Below are positions 18,281 to 27,097 of a stretch of 64,000 nucleotides of DNA, one piece after another. The position numbers and the translations under genes are program-made. The stretch lies in contig NZ_LT594324.1 in NCBI RefSeq assembly GCF_900089605.1, forward strand, positions 5,270,001 through 5,334,000. Reading direction: 5' to 3'. Origin of the DNA: Micromonospora narathiwatensis (GTDB lineage Bacteria; Actinomycetota; Actinomycetes; Mycobacteriales; Micromonosporaceae). Position 1 is the stretch's first letter; the number at the start of each line of letters is the position of its first letter. Below the pieces are notes generated by a model. That model was not told where the DNA came from and searched no databases. It saw only the letters and a program-made list of their open reading frames with translations.

Positions 18281-18922
18281 TCAGGCGAACAGGACCGCCA
18301 GCCAGGCGCCGGCCAGGATCGCGGGGCCGAACGGCAGCGCGGTGTCCCGGCGCACCTTGCGGGCAGCCAGCAGGGCGAGCACCACGACACCGTTGAGCAG
18401 ATGCGGCAGGAGCAGGCCGAGCGCCAGGGCCGGCCAGCCCAGCCAGCCGAGCGGCAGGCCCAGCGCGGCGGCGAGCTTGACGTCGCCGAAGCCGAGCCGG
18501 GAACCGGGCAGGAGCGCGAGCAGCACGTACCCGGCGAAGGCGGCGGCGGCACCGGCCAGAGCGGGGAGCAGACGCCCCACGCCGGTGGCCGGTGCGGCAC
18601 CGGCGAGGCCGAGCCCGCCCGCGGCCGCGGCGAGGGCCACCAGCCGGTCAGGCAGCCGGAGGCAGGCCAGATCCACCAGGGCGAGCACCAACCCGACCGC
18701 GCCCACCAGCAGCAGCGCCGGCAGTTCCGGCGCGGCGCCCCGCGCGGCGGCCAGCCCACCGAACACCACCGCACCCGCCAGGCTCACTCCGAGCCGCTCG
18801 ACGGGTCGGCCTCCGACACCCCGACCAGACGCCGGCACGGTGAACCGGTGGGCGAGCGGGACGGCGGCCCAGCCGGCCAGCGCGCCGAGGAGTGCGGAAA
18901 CCGTCAGCAACCCGGCGGACAC
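18281..18922 (-). CDS. A24-family prepilin peptidase
   Basis: A 213-residue integral membrane aspartic peptidase with six or so helices. The catalytic aspartates lie in LALVDLACLRLPDRL and LGFGDVKLAAALGL, the second matching the GxGDxK motif. It lacks the N-terminal methyltransferase domain with its cysteine knuckle, as is common in actinobacteria, where such enzymes process Flp/Tad prepilins. GTG at 18922 or TTG at 18931 can start; both lie just after the stop of the transporter gene, so these form a two-gene operon. No pilus genes are in the window. Confidence 0.87.
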   Translation of the reverse strand: MSAGLLTVSALLGALAGWAAVPLAHRFTVPASGRGVGGRPVERLGVSLAGAVVFGGLAAARGAAPELPALLLVGAVGLVLALVDLACLRLPDRLVALAAAAGGLGLAGAAPATGVGRLLPALAGAAAAFAGYVLLALLPGSRLGFGDVKLAAALGLPLGWLGWPALALGLLLPHLLNGVVVLALLAARKVRRDTALPFGPAILAGAWLAVLFA

Positions 18923-18933
18923 GGGCCGCAATG

Positions 18934-19941
18934 TTACCGGCGGGCCAGCTCCGGGGTTGCCCCGTCGACCGGGTCCGGCGCCGGCTTGCGGGGACGCTCG
19001 GTGCTCACCACCACCGCCACCCCGGCGACGATCACCGCCCCGCCGAGCAGCACCTGGTGGGTGACCGGCTCGGCCGCGAGCAACGCGCCGAGCGCCACCG
19101 CGACCGCCGGGTTCACGTACGCGTAGGTGGCGACCAGGGAGATCGGGGCGTGGTGCAGCAGCCAGACGTAGGCGGTGAAGGCGACCAGGGAGCCGGCCAC
19201 CATCAGGTACGCCAACGCCGCCCAGGAACGGGCGGTCACCTCGGCGGGGGAGAAGCCGGCCAGCTCGCCCCGGGCGGTGGCGACCACGAGGAGCGCCAGC
19301 GCACCGGCGGCCATCTCGTACACGGTGGCCACGAACGGGTCGGCCGGCATCCGGATCCGCCCCGAGAGGAAGGAGCCGACCGACCAGCAGGTGGCCCCGG
19401 CGACCACGGTGAGCGCGCCGGCCACCGGCACGGTGCCCGGCCCGTTGGTGGGGAGCACGAGCAGCACGAGGCCGACGAAGCCGAGGGCCACCCCGGCGAA
19501 GGTCCACAGCCGGGGGCGGTCGCCGCCCAGCGTACGCAGCAGCACGACCAGGAGCGGGACGGTGGCCACCAGCAGCGCCGCGATGCCGGAGGGCACCGCC
19601 ACCCCGGTCGGGCCGGACTCGGCGAGCACCACCAGGCCGTTGCCGCCGGCGAGCAGCAGCAGGCCGACCAGGGCGGCGGACCCGAGCTGTCGACGGTCCA
19701 CCCGCAGCGCACCCGGTCCCCGGCGGAACCGCAGCACCAGGGCCAGCACCCCCGCCGCCACGGCGAACCGCGCCGCCGCGGAGGTGAGCGGCGGCAGCGA
19801 CTCGACCGCGACCCGGATACCCAGGTAGGTCGAGCCCCAGAGCACGTAGACGAGGGCCAACGCGGTCCAGACCAGGGCAGGACGGGCGGCGGTGGGGGCG
19901 TTGGCGACGGCCGGCGTCGCACTCGGGGGGCGTGAGCTCAT
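18934..19941 (-). CDS. EamA/DMT-family exporter
   Basis: A 335-residue drug/metabolite-transporter superfamily protein with ten predicted helices arranged as two EamA repeats. The motif ALALVYVLWGSTYLGIRVAV near residue 28 and YAYVNPAVAVALGALLAAEP near residue 275 are typical of YedA/RhaT-like exporters, which move amino acids or metabolites out of the cell. It ends with a basic, proline-rich tail. The prepilin peptidase gene follows within 12-15 nt. Substrate unknown. Confidence 0.88.
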   Translation of the reverse strand: MSSRPPSATPAVANAPTAARPALVWTALALVYVLWGSTYLGIRVAVESLPPLTSAAARFAVAAGVLALVLRFRRGPGALRVDRRQLGSAALVGLLLLAGGNGLVVLAESGPTGVAVPSGIAALLVATVPLLVVLLRTLGGDRPRLWTFAGVALGFVGLVLLVLPTNGPGTVPVAGALTVVAGATCWSVGSFLSGRIRMPADPFVATVYEMAAGALALLVVATARGELAGFSPAEVTARSWAALAYLMVAGSLVAFTAYVWLLHHAPISLVATYAYVNPAVAVALGALLAAEPVTHQVLLGGAVIVAGVAVVVSTERPRKPAPDPVDGATPELARR

Positions 19942-20027
19942 CGGTCCACCACGCTACGGTGACCACGGCGTCGGCGTCCCCCATTGGTGGCCGGCCTCTC
20001 AGCAACGGCGTATCCAGGAGGACGTTC

Positions 20028-20777
20028 ATGGCGAACTTCGGACCACCGGGTGGCGGCTCCCCCGAGCCGTGGGGCGGACGGCGACCGCAGGACGGGTACG
20101 CCGCAGACCCGCGCTACGACTCCGGGTACGCCGACCAGCCCGGCGGCTGGGGCGAGCCACCCGCCCAGCGGTACGAGCCCGACGGCTGGCACGAGCAGCC
20201 GACCCAACGGTACGAGCCGCCCGTCTCCTGGGGCGGCGGGCAGCCGACCGACCCAACGGGTTACCAGGGGTACCCGGTGGATCCCGGCTACGACGGGCAG
20301 CCGTACGCCGAACCGGAGCCGCCGAAGCGCGGCAGGGGTCCGTTGGTCGCGCTGCTGGCCGTGCTGGTGGTGCTCGGGCTCGGCGGCGCCGGGGCGTACT
20401 GGTTCCTGGGCCGGGACGACTCGGCCCCGGCGAACGGGACGGCCGCCCCCGCCGCACCGACCGTCGACCCGGTTGCGGACCCGACCGAGCCGGCCGATCC
20501 GGCGACCACCGCCCCGGCCCCGGCGTCCTCGACCGATCCCCGGTTCGTGAAGGCCGGCCAGTGCGTACGCAACGAGGGGGCGGCCGACCAGCCGAAGCTG
20601 GTGATCAGCGAGTGCGGCGCGAAGACGTACCAGGTGCTGCGGCGGATCGACGGCCCGACCAGCGGCAAGAAGGACGCCCAGGCGAAGTGCGCCAAGGTCG
20701 AGGACTACACCGACTGGTACTTCTTCGACAGCGAACTCGACACGCTCGACTTCGTGCTCTGCCTCAAGCGGCGCTGA
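20028..20777 (+). CDS. LppU/SCO3897-like one-pass membrane protein
   Basis: A 249-residue protein. Residues 1-100 are a disordered Gly/Pro/Tyr-rich cytoplasmic tail with tyrosine-proline repeats (QRYEP twice). One membrane helix follows (LVALLAVLVVLGLGGAGAYWF), then a Thr/Ala/Pro linker and an extracytoplasmic domain of about 75 residues with four cysteines (GQCVRNEG, SECGAK, AKCAKVED, VLCLKRR). This layout fits the LppU/SCO3897 family of actinobacterial surface proteins of unknown function. The ATG at 20028 has AGGAGGACGTTC upstream. It is followed by a strong terminator. Confidence 0.75.
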   Translation: MANFGPPGGGSPEPWGGRRPQDGYAADPRYDSGYADQPGGWGEPPAQRYEPDGWHEQPTQRYEPPVSWGGGQPTDPTGYQGYPVDPGYDGQPYAEPEPPKRGRGPLVALLAVLVVLGLGGAGAYWFLGRDDSAPANGTAAPAAPTVDPVADPTEPADPATTAPAPASSTDPRFVKAGQCVRNEGAADQPKLVISECGAKTYQVLRRIDGPTSGKKDAQAKCAKVEDYTDWYFFDSELDTLDFVLCLKRR

Positions 20778-20819
20778 CCAGCGCCGCCACCGGACCAGCA
20801 CCGCCACCGAGCCGATAAG

Positions 20820-20865
20820 CAAAACTAGGGCTGTCTAGCGTGGATGCTAGACAGCCCTAGTTTTG
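20820..20865. terminator. Perfect 20-bp hairpin terminator containing an operator-like palindrome
   Basis: Arms 20820-20839 and 20846-20865 are perfectly complementary with a 6-nt loop. The stem starts CAAAAC and ends GTTTTG, the A/T tails of a bidirectional intrinsic terminator. Its inner part is the palindrome GTCTAGC-N6-GCTAGAC (20833-20852), which is repeated 73 bp downstream. Confidence 0.85.
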
Positions 20866-20905
20866 TCTCGACGATCCCGACACGCCGATACCCGCATCTA
20901 CGGAT

Positions 20906-20936
20906 GTCTAGCCTCGCAGCTAGACCGCCCGATACT
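20906..20936 (+). promoter_or_regulatory. Promoter with palindromic operator for the ATPase gene
   Basis: GTCTAGC-N6-GCTAGAC (20906-20925) fills the -35/-10 spacer in front of a -10 GATACT (20931-20936). The GTG start of the ATPase at 20946 lies where transcription would begin, so the mRNA is probably leaderless. A protein bound at the palindrome would block RNA polymerase. Confidence 0.65.
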
Positions 20937-20945
20937 GTGCGATTC

Positions 20946-22181
20946 GTGGATCCGGTCCGCAACCCGTACGCGCCCGGCGCCGGCCAGCGTCCGCCCGAAC
21001 TCGCCGGGCGGGGCCGCGAGCTGGACGTCTTCGACGTGGTGCTGGAGCGGATCGCCCGGGGCCGCCCCGAACGCAGCCTGATGCTCACCGGCCTGCGCGG
21101 GGTCGGCAAGACCGTCCTGCTCAACACCCTCCGCTCGCAGGCGATCAACCACCTCTGGGGCACCGGCAAGATCGAGGCCCGGCCGGACCAGTCGCTGCGC
21201 CGGCCGATCGCCGCCGCGCTGCACATGGCGGTCCGCGAGCTGGCCCCCCGGCACCGCGCCCCGGACCGGATCGACGGCTTCCTCGGCGTACTCAAGGCGT
21301 TCGCCCAGCGCAGCGCGCCCACCGGCCGTGGCGGGGCGGCGCCGAAGCTGCGCGACCGCTGGCAGCCCGGCATCGACGTGCCGGCGGCCAGCGGCCGGGC
21401 CGACTCCGGGGACATCGAGATCGACCTGGTCGAGCTGCTCACCGACGCCGCAGCGGTGGCCACCGACGTGGGCACCGGCGTCGCCGTCTTCATCGACGAG
21501 ATGCAGGACCTCGGCGCGGAGGACGTCTCCGCGCTCTGCGCCGCCTGCCACGAGCTGTCCCAGCTCGGCGCGCCGCTGATCGTCGTCGGCGCCGGGCTGC
21601 CGCACCTGCCGGCCGTGCTGAGCGCGGCGAAGTCGTACTCCGAGCGGCTCTTCCGCTACCAGCGCATCGACCGGCTGGACCGGATCGCCGCCGACCAGGC
21701 GCTCTGCGCGCCGGCCGAGCGGGAGGAGGTCGAGTACGAGCAGAAGGCCCTCGACCTGCTCTACGAGAAGTCCGGCGGCTACCCCTACTTCGTCCAGGCG
21801 TACGGCAAAGCCACCTGGGACCATGCGCCGCGCTCGCCGATCACCGCCGCCGACGTCCGGGTCGCCGCGCCCGAGGCGGAGGCCGAACTGGCCGTCGGTT
21901 TCTTCGGCTCCCGCTTCGAACGGGCCACCCCGGCCGAACGCGAGTACATGCGGGCCATGGCGTCCCTCTCGCTGGTCGAGGGAGAGGAGAACGGGCGGGA
22001 CGACATGGACGCGGCCGTGCCCACCGCCGAGATCGCCCGTGCGCTGGGGCGCAAGCCGGCCAGCCTCTCGCCGGCCCGGGACGCGCTGATCAAAAAGGGG
22101 CTGATCTACTCCGGCGAGCGGGGCACGGTCGCCTTCACCGTCCCGCACTTCGGCCGCTACCTGCGTACCCAGCCGGCCTGA
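20946..22181 (+). CDS. AAA ATPase of the Orc1/Cdc6-like or MoxR-neighbour type
   Basis: A 411-residue P-loop ATPase. Walker A is LTGLRGVGKTVLLN near residue 50, Walker B is VFIDEMQDLG near residue 182, and sensor-1 style GAGLPHLP follows. The C-terminal part (about 330-405) looks like a winged helix (AEIARALGRKPASLSPARDAL), so it may bind DNA. This single-ATPase-plus-wHTH type (AAA_16-like) is widespread in actinobacteria and has no settled function. The GTG start is leaderless or nearly so. It has its own promoter with a palindromic operator, which makes regulated, possibly autoregulated, expression likely. Confidence 0.8.
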   Translation: MDPVRNPYAPGAGQRPPELAGRGRELDVFDVVLERIARGRPERSLMLTGLRGVGKTVLLNTLRSQAINHLWGTGKIEARPDQSLRRPIAAALHMAVRELAPRHRAPDRIDGFLGVLKAFAQRSAPTGRGGAAPKLRDRWQPGIDVPAASGRADSGDIEIDLVELLTDAAAVATDVGTGVAVFIDEMQDLGAEDVSALCAACHELSQLGAPLIVVGAGLPHLPAVLSAAKSYSERLFRYQRIDRLDRIAADQALCAPAEREEVEYEQKALDLLYEKSGGYPYFVQAYGKATWDHAPRSPITAADVRVAAPEAEAELAVGFFGSRFERATPAEREYMRAMASLSLVEGEENGRDDMDAAVPTAEIARALGRKPASLSPARDALIKKGLIYSGERGTVAFTVPHFGRYLRTQPA

Positions 22182-22239
22182 GCGGCGCAGGCCGGGCGCG
22201 GAGGCCGGCCGGCGGAGCAGCGGCGACCGCCGCCTGGCG

Positions 22240-22785
22240 TCAGACCTTCGACCAGGGCGACGGGAAGACGACCTCGCCCTGCGGCGGCAGTGCCTCGTCG
22301 TCGACGGACGGCGGCAGCACCAGCGCCCGCCACGGCTCCCCCAGCCCGGACCACGGGCTGGTCAACCCCATCCGGTCCGCCCGGGTGAACCCGAAGCGGC
22401 GGTAGAACATCGGGTCGCCGAGCACCACCACCAGCCGCTCGCCCAGCTCGGTGGCGGCGTCCAGGGCGGCCTGCACCACCGCCGTGCCGTGCCCGATCCG
22501 CTGCCGGTGCGGCGCGACCGCCACCGGGCCGAGCGCCAGCGCCGGGAACGAGCCGCCGTCGGAGCGGACCCGGACCCGGGTCAGCAGCGCGTAGCCGACC
22601 ACCTCGCCGCCGTACTCGGCGACCATGGCCAGCTCCGGTACCCAGGCGTCGCTGTGCCGGAGCTCGTCGACCAGAGCCACCTCGGGCGGCGCGGCCACGT
22701 CGGGGCGGGCGAAGGCACCGGCCAGCACCCGGGCGACCGGTTGCTCGTCCGCCGGATCCTCGGGTCGCAGTCGCAGCGTCGTCAC
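22240..22785 (-). CDS. GNAT-family N-acetyltransferase
   Basis: A 181-residue acetyl-CoA-dependent N-acyltransferase. The fold is seen from EYGGEVVGYALLTRV, the acetyl-CoA loop GPVAVAPHRQRIGHGTAVV (around residues 86-104), and the C-terminal VLGDPMFYRRFGF typical of the YhbS-like branch. The GTG start at 22785 is the only sensible one. It stands alone and converges with the ATPase gene. Substrate unknown. Confidence 0.88.
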   Translation of the reverse strand: MTTLRLRPEDPADEQPVARVLAGAFARPDVAAPPEVALVDELRHSDAWVPELAMVAEYGGEVVGYALLTRVRVRSDGGSFPALALGPVAVAPHRQRIGHGTAVVQAALDAATELGERLVVVLGDPMFYRRFGFTRADRMGLTSPWSGLGEPWRALVLPPSVDDEALPPQGEVVFPSPWSKV

Positions 22786-22931
22786 CCGCGCGACCTTACC
22801 GCGCGTACCCGGTCCATCCGCGACGGTCGCTGAAATCGATACGCCGGCCGGCTCGCCTGGACGTCCACGTCGGCCGATCCCGTTCGGGTGTTGCGCGGGT
22901 GGCGACCGCCGCGACGGGGTATGACTGAGCC

Positions 22932-23477
22932 ATGAAGCCCGTGCGTTCCCTCGCCCGCGTCATGTTGAGCGGCATTTTCGTGGCCAGCGGCGCCCGTAAC
23001 TTCAAGAACCCCGACCGGCTGGTGCCCGCCGCGAAGCCGGTCACCGACCGGGTCGCCCCACTGATCCAGAACCTGCATCCCCGGATCCCGACCGACACCG
23101 TGACGCTGATCCGAGCCAACGCGACCGCCCAGGTCGTCGGCGGGTTGATGCTGGCGAGCGGCCGGTTCGCCCGGCCCGCCGCGCTCCTCCTCGCCGGCAG
23201 CCTGGTGCCCACCACCTTCGCCGGCCATTCCTTCTGGAACATGGACGACCCGGTGCAGCGGAACACCAACCAGATCCACTTCCTGAAGAATGTCGGGCTG
23301 ATGGGCGGCCTGCTCCTCGCCGCCGCGGACACCGGTGGGAAACCCGGACTGCGCTGGCGCGCGGGTCATCGGATCGACCACTCGCGACGCTCGGTGCGGC
23401 GCGCGGTCCGGACCGCCCGCAGGGAGACGAAGATCGCCGTACGCTCGGCCGCCACCGGCCGCCGGCTTTCTGGCTGA
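22932..23477 (+). CDS. DoxX-family membrane protein
   Basis: A 181-residue protein with four predicted membrane helices in the first 140 residues. Typical DoxX segments are ARVMLSGIFVASGARNFKNP and AQVVGGLMLASGRFARPAAL. The C-terminal 40 residues are strongly basic (about 15 Arg) and cytoplasmic. DoxX proteins are linked to redox or thiol homeostasis (MRC complex in mycobacteria), but no partner genes are here. The ATG at 22932 is the start. Confidence 0.85.
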   Translation: MKPVRSLARVMLSGIFVASGARNFKNPDRLVPAAKPVTDRVAPLIQNLHPRIPTDTVTLIRANATAQVVGGLMLASGRFARPAALLLAGSLVPTTFAGHSFWNMDDPVQRNTNQIHFLKNVGLMGGLLLAAADTGGKPGLRWRAGHRIDHSRRSVRRAVRTARRETKIAVRSAATGRRLSG

Positions 23478-23607
23478 CCTACCGTCCATTCGGCCGCCAC
23501 CCCCGCAAGGCCACTAATCACCTGAACCCCCCGACACCCGTTAACGCGGTGGAATTGTCAAAGATGTGTGGGATCGGACACGGTCGCATAACGCGGGAGG
23601 CAACGAA

Positions 23608-25116
23608 GTGAGGCACCGTTCTAGGCTCCGTGCGGGACCTGGACGGGCAAGACGATCTTGGTACGGGGGTGGCCACGCCATGCCGGCGACCGTCGGTAGG
23701 CGGACCGACCGCCTCGCTCCATTCCGCTACCGGGGTCGCGGCACCGACCGGCGAGCAGTCGTACGCGCCAGCGTGGTGGCCGCCGTCGCCTACGCCGCGT
23801 GGCTCGCCATCACCGCCTTCGGCCGGCCGTACAACTTCTTCGACATGAAGATCTACCACGGTGCCGTGGTGTGGTGGGCGAACGGCAACGAGCTGTACGA
23901 CTTCATCGCACCCGAGACGAACCTGGGCTTCACCTATCCGCCCTTCGCCGCACTGGTCATGCTGCCGATGTCCTGGCTGCCGGTCGACGCCGCCGGCTGG
24001 CTGAACGCGGTGGCCAGCATCGCCGCGCTCGCCGTCGCGCTGGCCGCGCTGCTGCGCCCGATCGTCGACCGGCTGGGCTGGCCGCTCTGGTTCACCGTCG
24101 GCATCGCCACGCCGATGGCCGTCGCCATCGAGCCGTCCCGGGAAACCCTCGGCTACGGCCAGGTCAACCTGCTGCTCTTCGCACTGATCGTGGCGGACCT
24201 GGTCGGCCTGCGGTGGCGGGCGAAGCGGGGCACCCATCACGACACCGCCGACTCGGCGCTGGCCCGGTTCGTCTACAGCGGCGCGTGGGCCGGGGTCGGC
24301 ATCGGTCTGGCCACCGCGGTCAAGCTCACCCCGGCGCTGTTCATCGCGTACCTGATGATCACCCGGCAGTGGCGGGCGGCGATGGTCGCCGTCGGCACGG
24401 CCATCGGCGTGACCCTCGGGGCGTTCGCACTGGTCGACACGGAGTCACGGGCCTACTTCACCGGCGTGCTCTGGCAGACGGAGCGGGTCGGTGCCGCCGA
24501 CATGACCGCCAACCAGTCGCTCGCCGGCCTGCTCGCCCGGCTCTACGACTCCATCGAGACGCCCGGCCTGCTCTGGCTGGCCTTCTCGGTGCTGGTGCTG
24601 GCGCTCGGGCTGTCCCGGGCGGCAAGCGCCCGGGCCGACGGCGACGAGCTGACCGCGTTCACCCTGGTCGGGCTGACCGCCAACGTGATCAGCCCGATCT
24701 CCTGGTCGCACCATCTGGTCTGGGTCATCCCGGCGATCATCGTGCTGGCCGACGCCGCGATACGCCGCCGCGAGGCGAGCCGTGGCGTGCCGCCCCGGAT
24801 CACCTCGGCACCACCCACCGGCGGGGTACCGGCGCTGCGCCCGCCGATCTGGTACCCGACGCTCACCGGTCTACGGCACGGGGCCGGCGCCCTCGCGCTC
24901 TACCTGCTCTTCCTGGTCTCGCCGATCTGGCCGTACGAGCACCAACTCCCCGAGGTGTCCCACTACCAGGACGGGCTGTTCGGCGCGCTGATGGAGAACT
25001 CCCTGGCGATCGCCCTGATCGCGCTGGTCGCGGCGCTGCCCTGGCGCCCGGGCGCCGAGCCGGCCTTCTACCACGACCGGCTGGTACGCGCCGCACCGCT
25101 CACGGCCCGCCGCTGA
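23608..25116 (+). CDS. GT87-family membrane glycosyltransferase
   Basis: A 502-residue polyprenyl-phosphate-dependent glycosyltransferase (DUF2029/GT87, PimE-like), probably adding mannose to a lipid glycan outside the membrane. About ten helices are seen. The first extracellular loop holds the family aspartate in RPYNFFDMKIYHGAV and the TYPPFAALV motif. Later loops have ANQSLAGLLARLY and SWSHHLVWVIPA. The GTG at 23608 has GGGAGG 7 nt upstream; ATG at 23680 is the alternative, and the region between is arginine-rich. It is one of several GT87-like proteins in this window. Confidence 0.88.
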   Translation: MRHRSRLRAGPGRARRSWYGGGHAMPATVGRRTDRLAPFRYRGRGTDRRAVVRASVVAAVAYAAWLAITAFGRPYNFFDMKIYHGAVVWWANGNELYDFIAPETNLGFTYPPFAALVMLPMSWLPVDAAGWLNAVASIAALAVALAALLRPIVDRLGWPLWFTVGIATPMAVAIEPSRETLGYGQVNLLLFALIVADLVGLRWRAKRGTHHDTADSALARFVYSGAWAGVGIGLATAVKLTPALFIAYLMITRQWRAAMVAVGTAIGVTLGAFALVDTESRAYFTGVLWQTERVGAADMTANQSLAGLLARLYDSIETPGLLWLAFSVLVLALGLSRAASARADGDELTAFTLVGLTANVISPISWSHHLVWVIPAIIVLADAAIRRREASRGVPPRITSAPPTGGVPALRPPIWYPTLTGLRHGAGALALYLLFLVSPIWPYEHQLPEVSHYQDGLFGALMENSLAIALIALVAALPWRPGAEPAFYHDRLVRAAPLTARR

Positions 25117-25136
25117 ACCTCCCCGGGTCGGGAGGT
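25117..25136. terminator. Small hairpin between convergent GT87 and moaE
   Basis: ACCTCCC (25117-25123) pairs with GGGAGGT (25130-25136) around a 6-nt loop in the 19-bp gap between the two stop codons. Confidence 0.5.
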
Positions 25137-25567
25137 CAGGGGCAGTTCACCCACTCCTCGGTGCCGTCGGCGAAGACCTGCCGCTTCCAGATCGGCAGCC
25201 GTGCCTTCACCTCGTCCACCAGCCGGGCGCAGGCCGCGAAGCCCGCCGCCCGGTGGGCGGTGCTGACCGCCGCGACCAGGGCCACGTCACCGATCTCCAG
25301 CGGGCCGATCCGGTGCGACACGGCCACCGCGTACACCTCCGGGTCGGCGGCGATCTCCGCCGCCACCTCGCGCAGCACGACCTCGGCGGTGGGGTGGCCC
25401 TCGTACTCCAGGAGAGTGACCACACGGCCGTGGTCGTGGTCGCGGACCACGCCCTGGAACGAGACCACCGCGCCGGCCCGACGGTCGGCGACCGCCGCCT
25501 CGTGCGCGGCCAGGTCCAGCGGCCGGTCGGTCACCGCGCCGACGGCGACCACCTGGGCCGGGCTCAC
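25136..25567 (-). CDS. moaE: Molybdopterin synthase catalytic subunit MoaE
   Basis: A 143-residue enzyme that, with MoaD thiocarboxylate, inserts two sulfurs into cyclic pyranopterin monophosphate. Seen are GAVVSFQGVVRDHDHG, LEYEGHPTAEVVLREVA, SHRIGPLEIGDVALVAAVST and the active-site lysine region VKARLPIWKRQVFADG. The GTG at 25567 has GGAGGAAG upstream. An in-frame GTG at 25627 would add 20 residues that are copy four of the 59-bp repeat. It is the last gene of the moaC-mogA-moeA-moaE group. Confidence 0.93.
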   Translation of the reverse strand: MSPAQVVAVGAVTDRPLDLAAHEAAVADRRAGAVVSFQGVVRDHDHGRVVTLLEYEGHPTAEVVLREVAAEIAADPEVYAVAVSHRIGPLEIGDVALVAAVSTAHRAAGFAACARLVDEVKARLPIWKRQVFADGTEEWVNCP

Positions 25568-25580
25568 TGTGGCTTCCTCC

Positions 25581-25816
25581 GTTCGCGACTGCGGGGCTCG
25601 CAAACCCGGCTCACTCCTCGCGCTCACCGGGCCATCTCCGTTCGCGACTGCGGGGCTCGCAAACCCGGCTCACTCCTCGCGCTCACCGGGCCATCTCCGT
25701 TCGCGACTGCGGGGCTCGCAAACCCGGCTCACTCCTCGCGCTCACCGGGCCATCTCCGTTCGCGACTGCGGGGCTCGCAACCCCGGCTCACTCCTCGCGC
25801 TCACCGTGCCCGCTCC
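25581..25816 (-). repeat. Four 59-bp tandem repeats between moeA and moaE
   Basis: The unit begins at 25581, 25640, 25699 and 25758 and is nearly identical in all four; the last differs slightly. On the minus strand each unit reads as a 20-codon ORF from GTG to TGA, starting VSARSEPGLRAPQSR, and each stop overlaps the next GTG by four bases. GGAG lies 8 nt before each GTG. Three mini-ORFs are 25742-25804, 25683-25745 and 25624-25686; the fourth, starting at 25627, runs in frame into moaE. Confidence 0.9.
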
Positions 25817-27060
25817 CCGGGGAGCAGCGGCAGCGGTACCACCGGCACCCGGTCCCCGACCTCGCCCGAGGTGCCCGGCCGGATCAACGCGAAGCCGTCC
25901 GCCTCGGCCAGCCCGCGCAACATCGCCGAGCCGACGTGGCGCAGCGGGTGCGCGGTGCCGGCCGCCCGGTCGATCCGGACCAGGGCGAGGTGGGTGTAGT
26001 CGCCGCGACCCGGAATCGGCTCGGCGAGGGTGGCCTGCGCCAGCACCGGCATCGGCCGGCCCTGGAGGCCGGCGAGCAGCGGCGCGACCAGCGAGACCAG
26101 CGCCACGACGGCCGACTGCGGGTTGCCGGGCAGGCCGGCCACGAACCGGACTCGACCGTCGCCGTCCACCAGCCGGGCCAGCAGCATCGGGAAGCCCGGA
26201 CGGACCGCCACGGTGTTGACCACGTACTCCGCGCCGAGCGCCGCCAGCGTCGGGTGCAGGTGGTCGACCGGACCGTGCATGGTGCCGCCGGTGGTGCAGA
26301 CCAGGTCGGCGTCGACCAACGCGCCCCGCAGGGCGGCCACGTGCTCGGGAAGGGTGTCGGCCACCGGGCCGACCACGTCGGCCGGGCGCACCTGGCAGCC
26401 GTACCGGCGTAGCCACGCGGGCACCGCCGGGCCGAGCGCGTCGCGGACCCGTCCGGCACCCGGCGGGCCGGAGGTCAGCAGCTCGTCGCCGAAGACCAGC
26501 AGCGCGGCGCGCGGCTGCCGGCGGACCCGCAGCGAGTCGTGCCCGCAGGAGGCGGCCAGCCCGATCAGCGCCGGGTCGACCGGCGTGCCGGCGGGCAGCA
26601 GTTCCTCCCCGGCGTACGCCTCCTCGCCCGGCTCCCGCCACTCGGTCACCGGACGCGGGGTGCCGGCGACCCGGCCGTCCCCGGTCCGGGTCGACTCCTC
26701 GATCCGCAGGATCGCCGTGGTGCCCGCCGGGACCATCGCGCCGGTGGCGATCTCGACGGTGGTGCCGTCGGTGGCCAGCGGAGACGGGGTGTGCCCGGCC
26801 AGCACCCGGCCGACCACCTGCCACGGGCCGTCCCCGCGCACCGCCCAGCCGTCCACGCCGGAGGTGGGAAACGCGGGCAGGTCGGTACGGGTGGTCAGCG
26901 GCTCGGCGAGGGTGTGGCCGTCGGCGTCGGTGAGTGGGCGGTCGACCGCCGGGAGCGCGGCGGCGAGGCCGGCCGCGTACACCTGGGCGCGGGCCTCCGC
27001 CCACTCGGCCGGCGACGGCGCGGCGACCTGCGTCGCCGTGGCTGCGGTTTCCGTGCTCAT
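25801..27060 (-). CDS. moeA: Molybdopterin molybdotransferase MoeA
   Basis: A 419-residue enzyme that inserts molybdate into adenylylated molybdopterin. The N-terminal part has FPTSGVDGWAVRGDG and VEIATGAMVPAGTTAI. The MPT-binding domain has GDELLTSG, CTTGGTMHGPVDHL and VAGLPGNPQSAV. The C-terminal beta-barrel domain closes the protein. The ATG at 27060 is the start. Its TGA overlaps the GTG of the first repeat mini-ORF (25801-25804), an unusual chain leading to moaE. mogA lies 37 nt upstream. Confidence 0.93.
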   Translation of the reverse strand: MSTETAATATQVAAPSPAEWAEARAQVYAAGLAAALPAVDRPLTDADGHTLAEPLTTRTDLPAFPTSGVDGWAVRGDGPWQVVGRVLAGHTPSPLATDGTTVEIATGAMVPAGTTAILRIEESTRTGDGRVAGTPRPVTEWREPGEEAYAGEELLPAGTPVDPALIGLAASCGHDSLRVRRQPRAALLVFGDELLTSGPPGAGRVRDALGPAVPAWLRRYGCQVRPADVVGPVADTLPEHVAALRGALVDADLVCTTGGTMHGPVDHLHPTLAALGAEYVVNTVAVRPGFPMLLARLVDGDGRVRFVAGLPGNPQSAVVALVSLVAPLLAGLQGRPMPVLAQATLAEPIPGRGDYTHLALVRIDRAAGTAHPLRHVGSAMLRGLAEADGFALIRPGTSGEVGDRVPVVPLPLLPGERAR

Positions 27061-27097
27061 CCGGCGAGCCTAGCGCCGGCGCGACCGGCAGGTGTGG

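Noticed and set aside
25581..25816. CRISPR-like array from the 59-bp tandem units
   Set aside because: Units are contiguous and identical, with no unique spacers and no cas genes.
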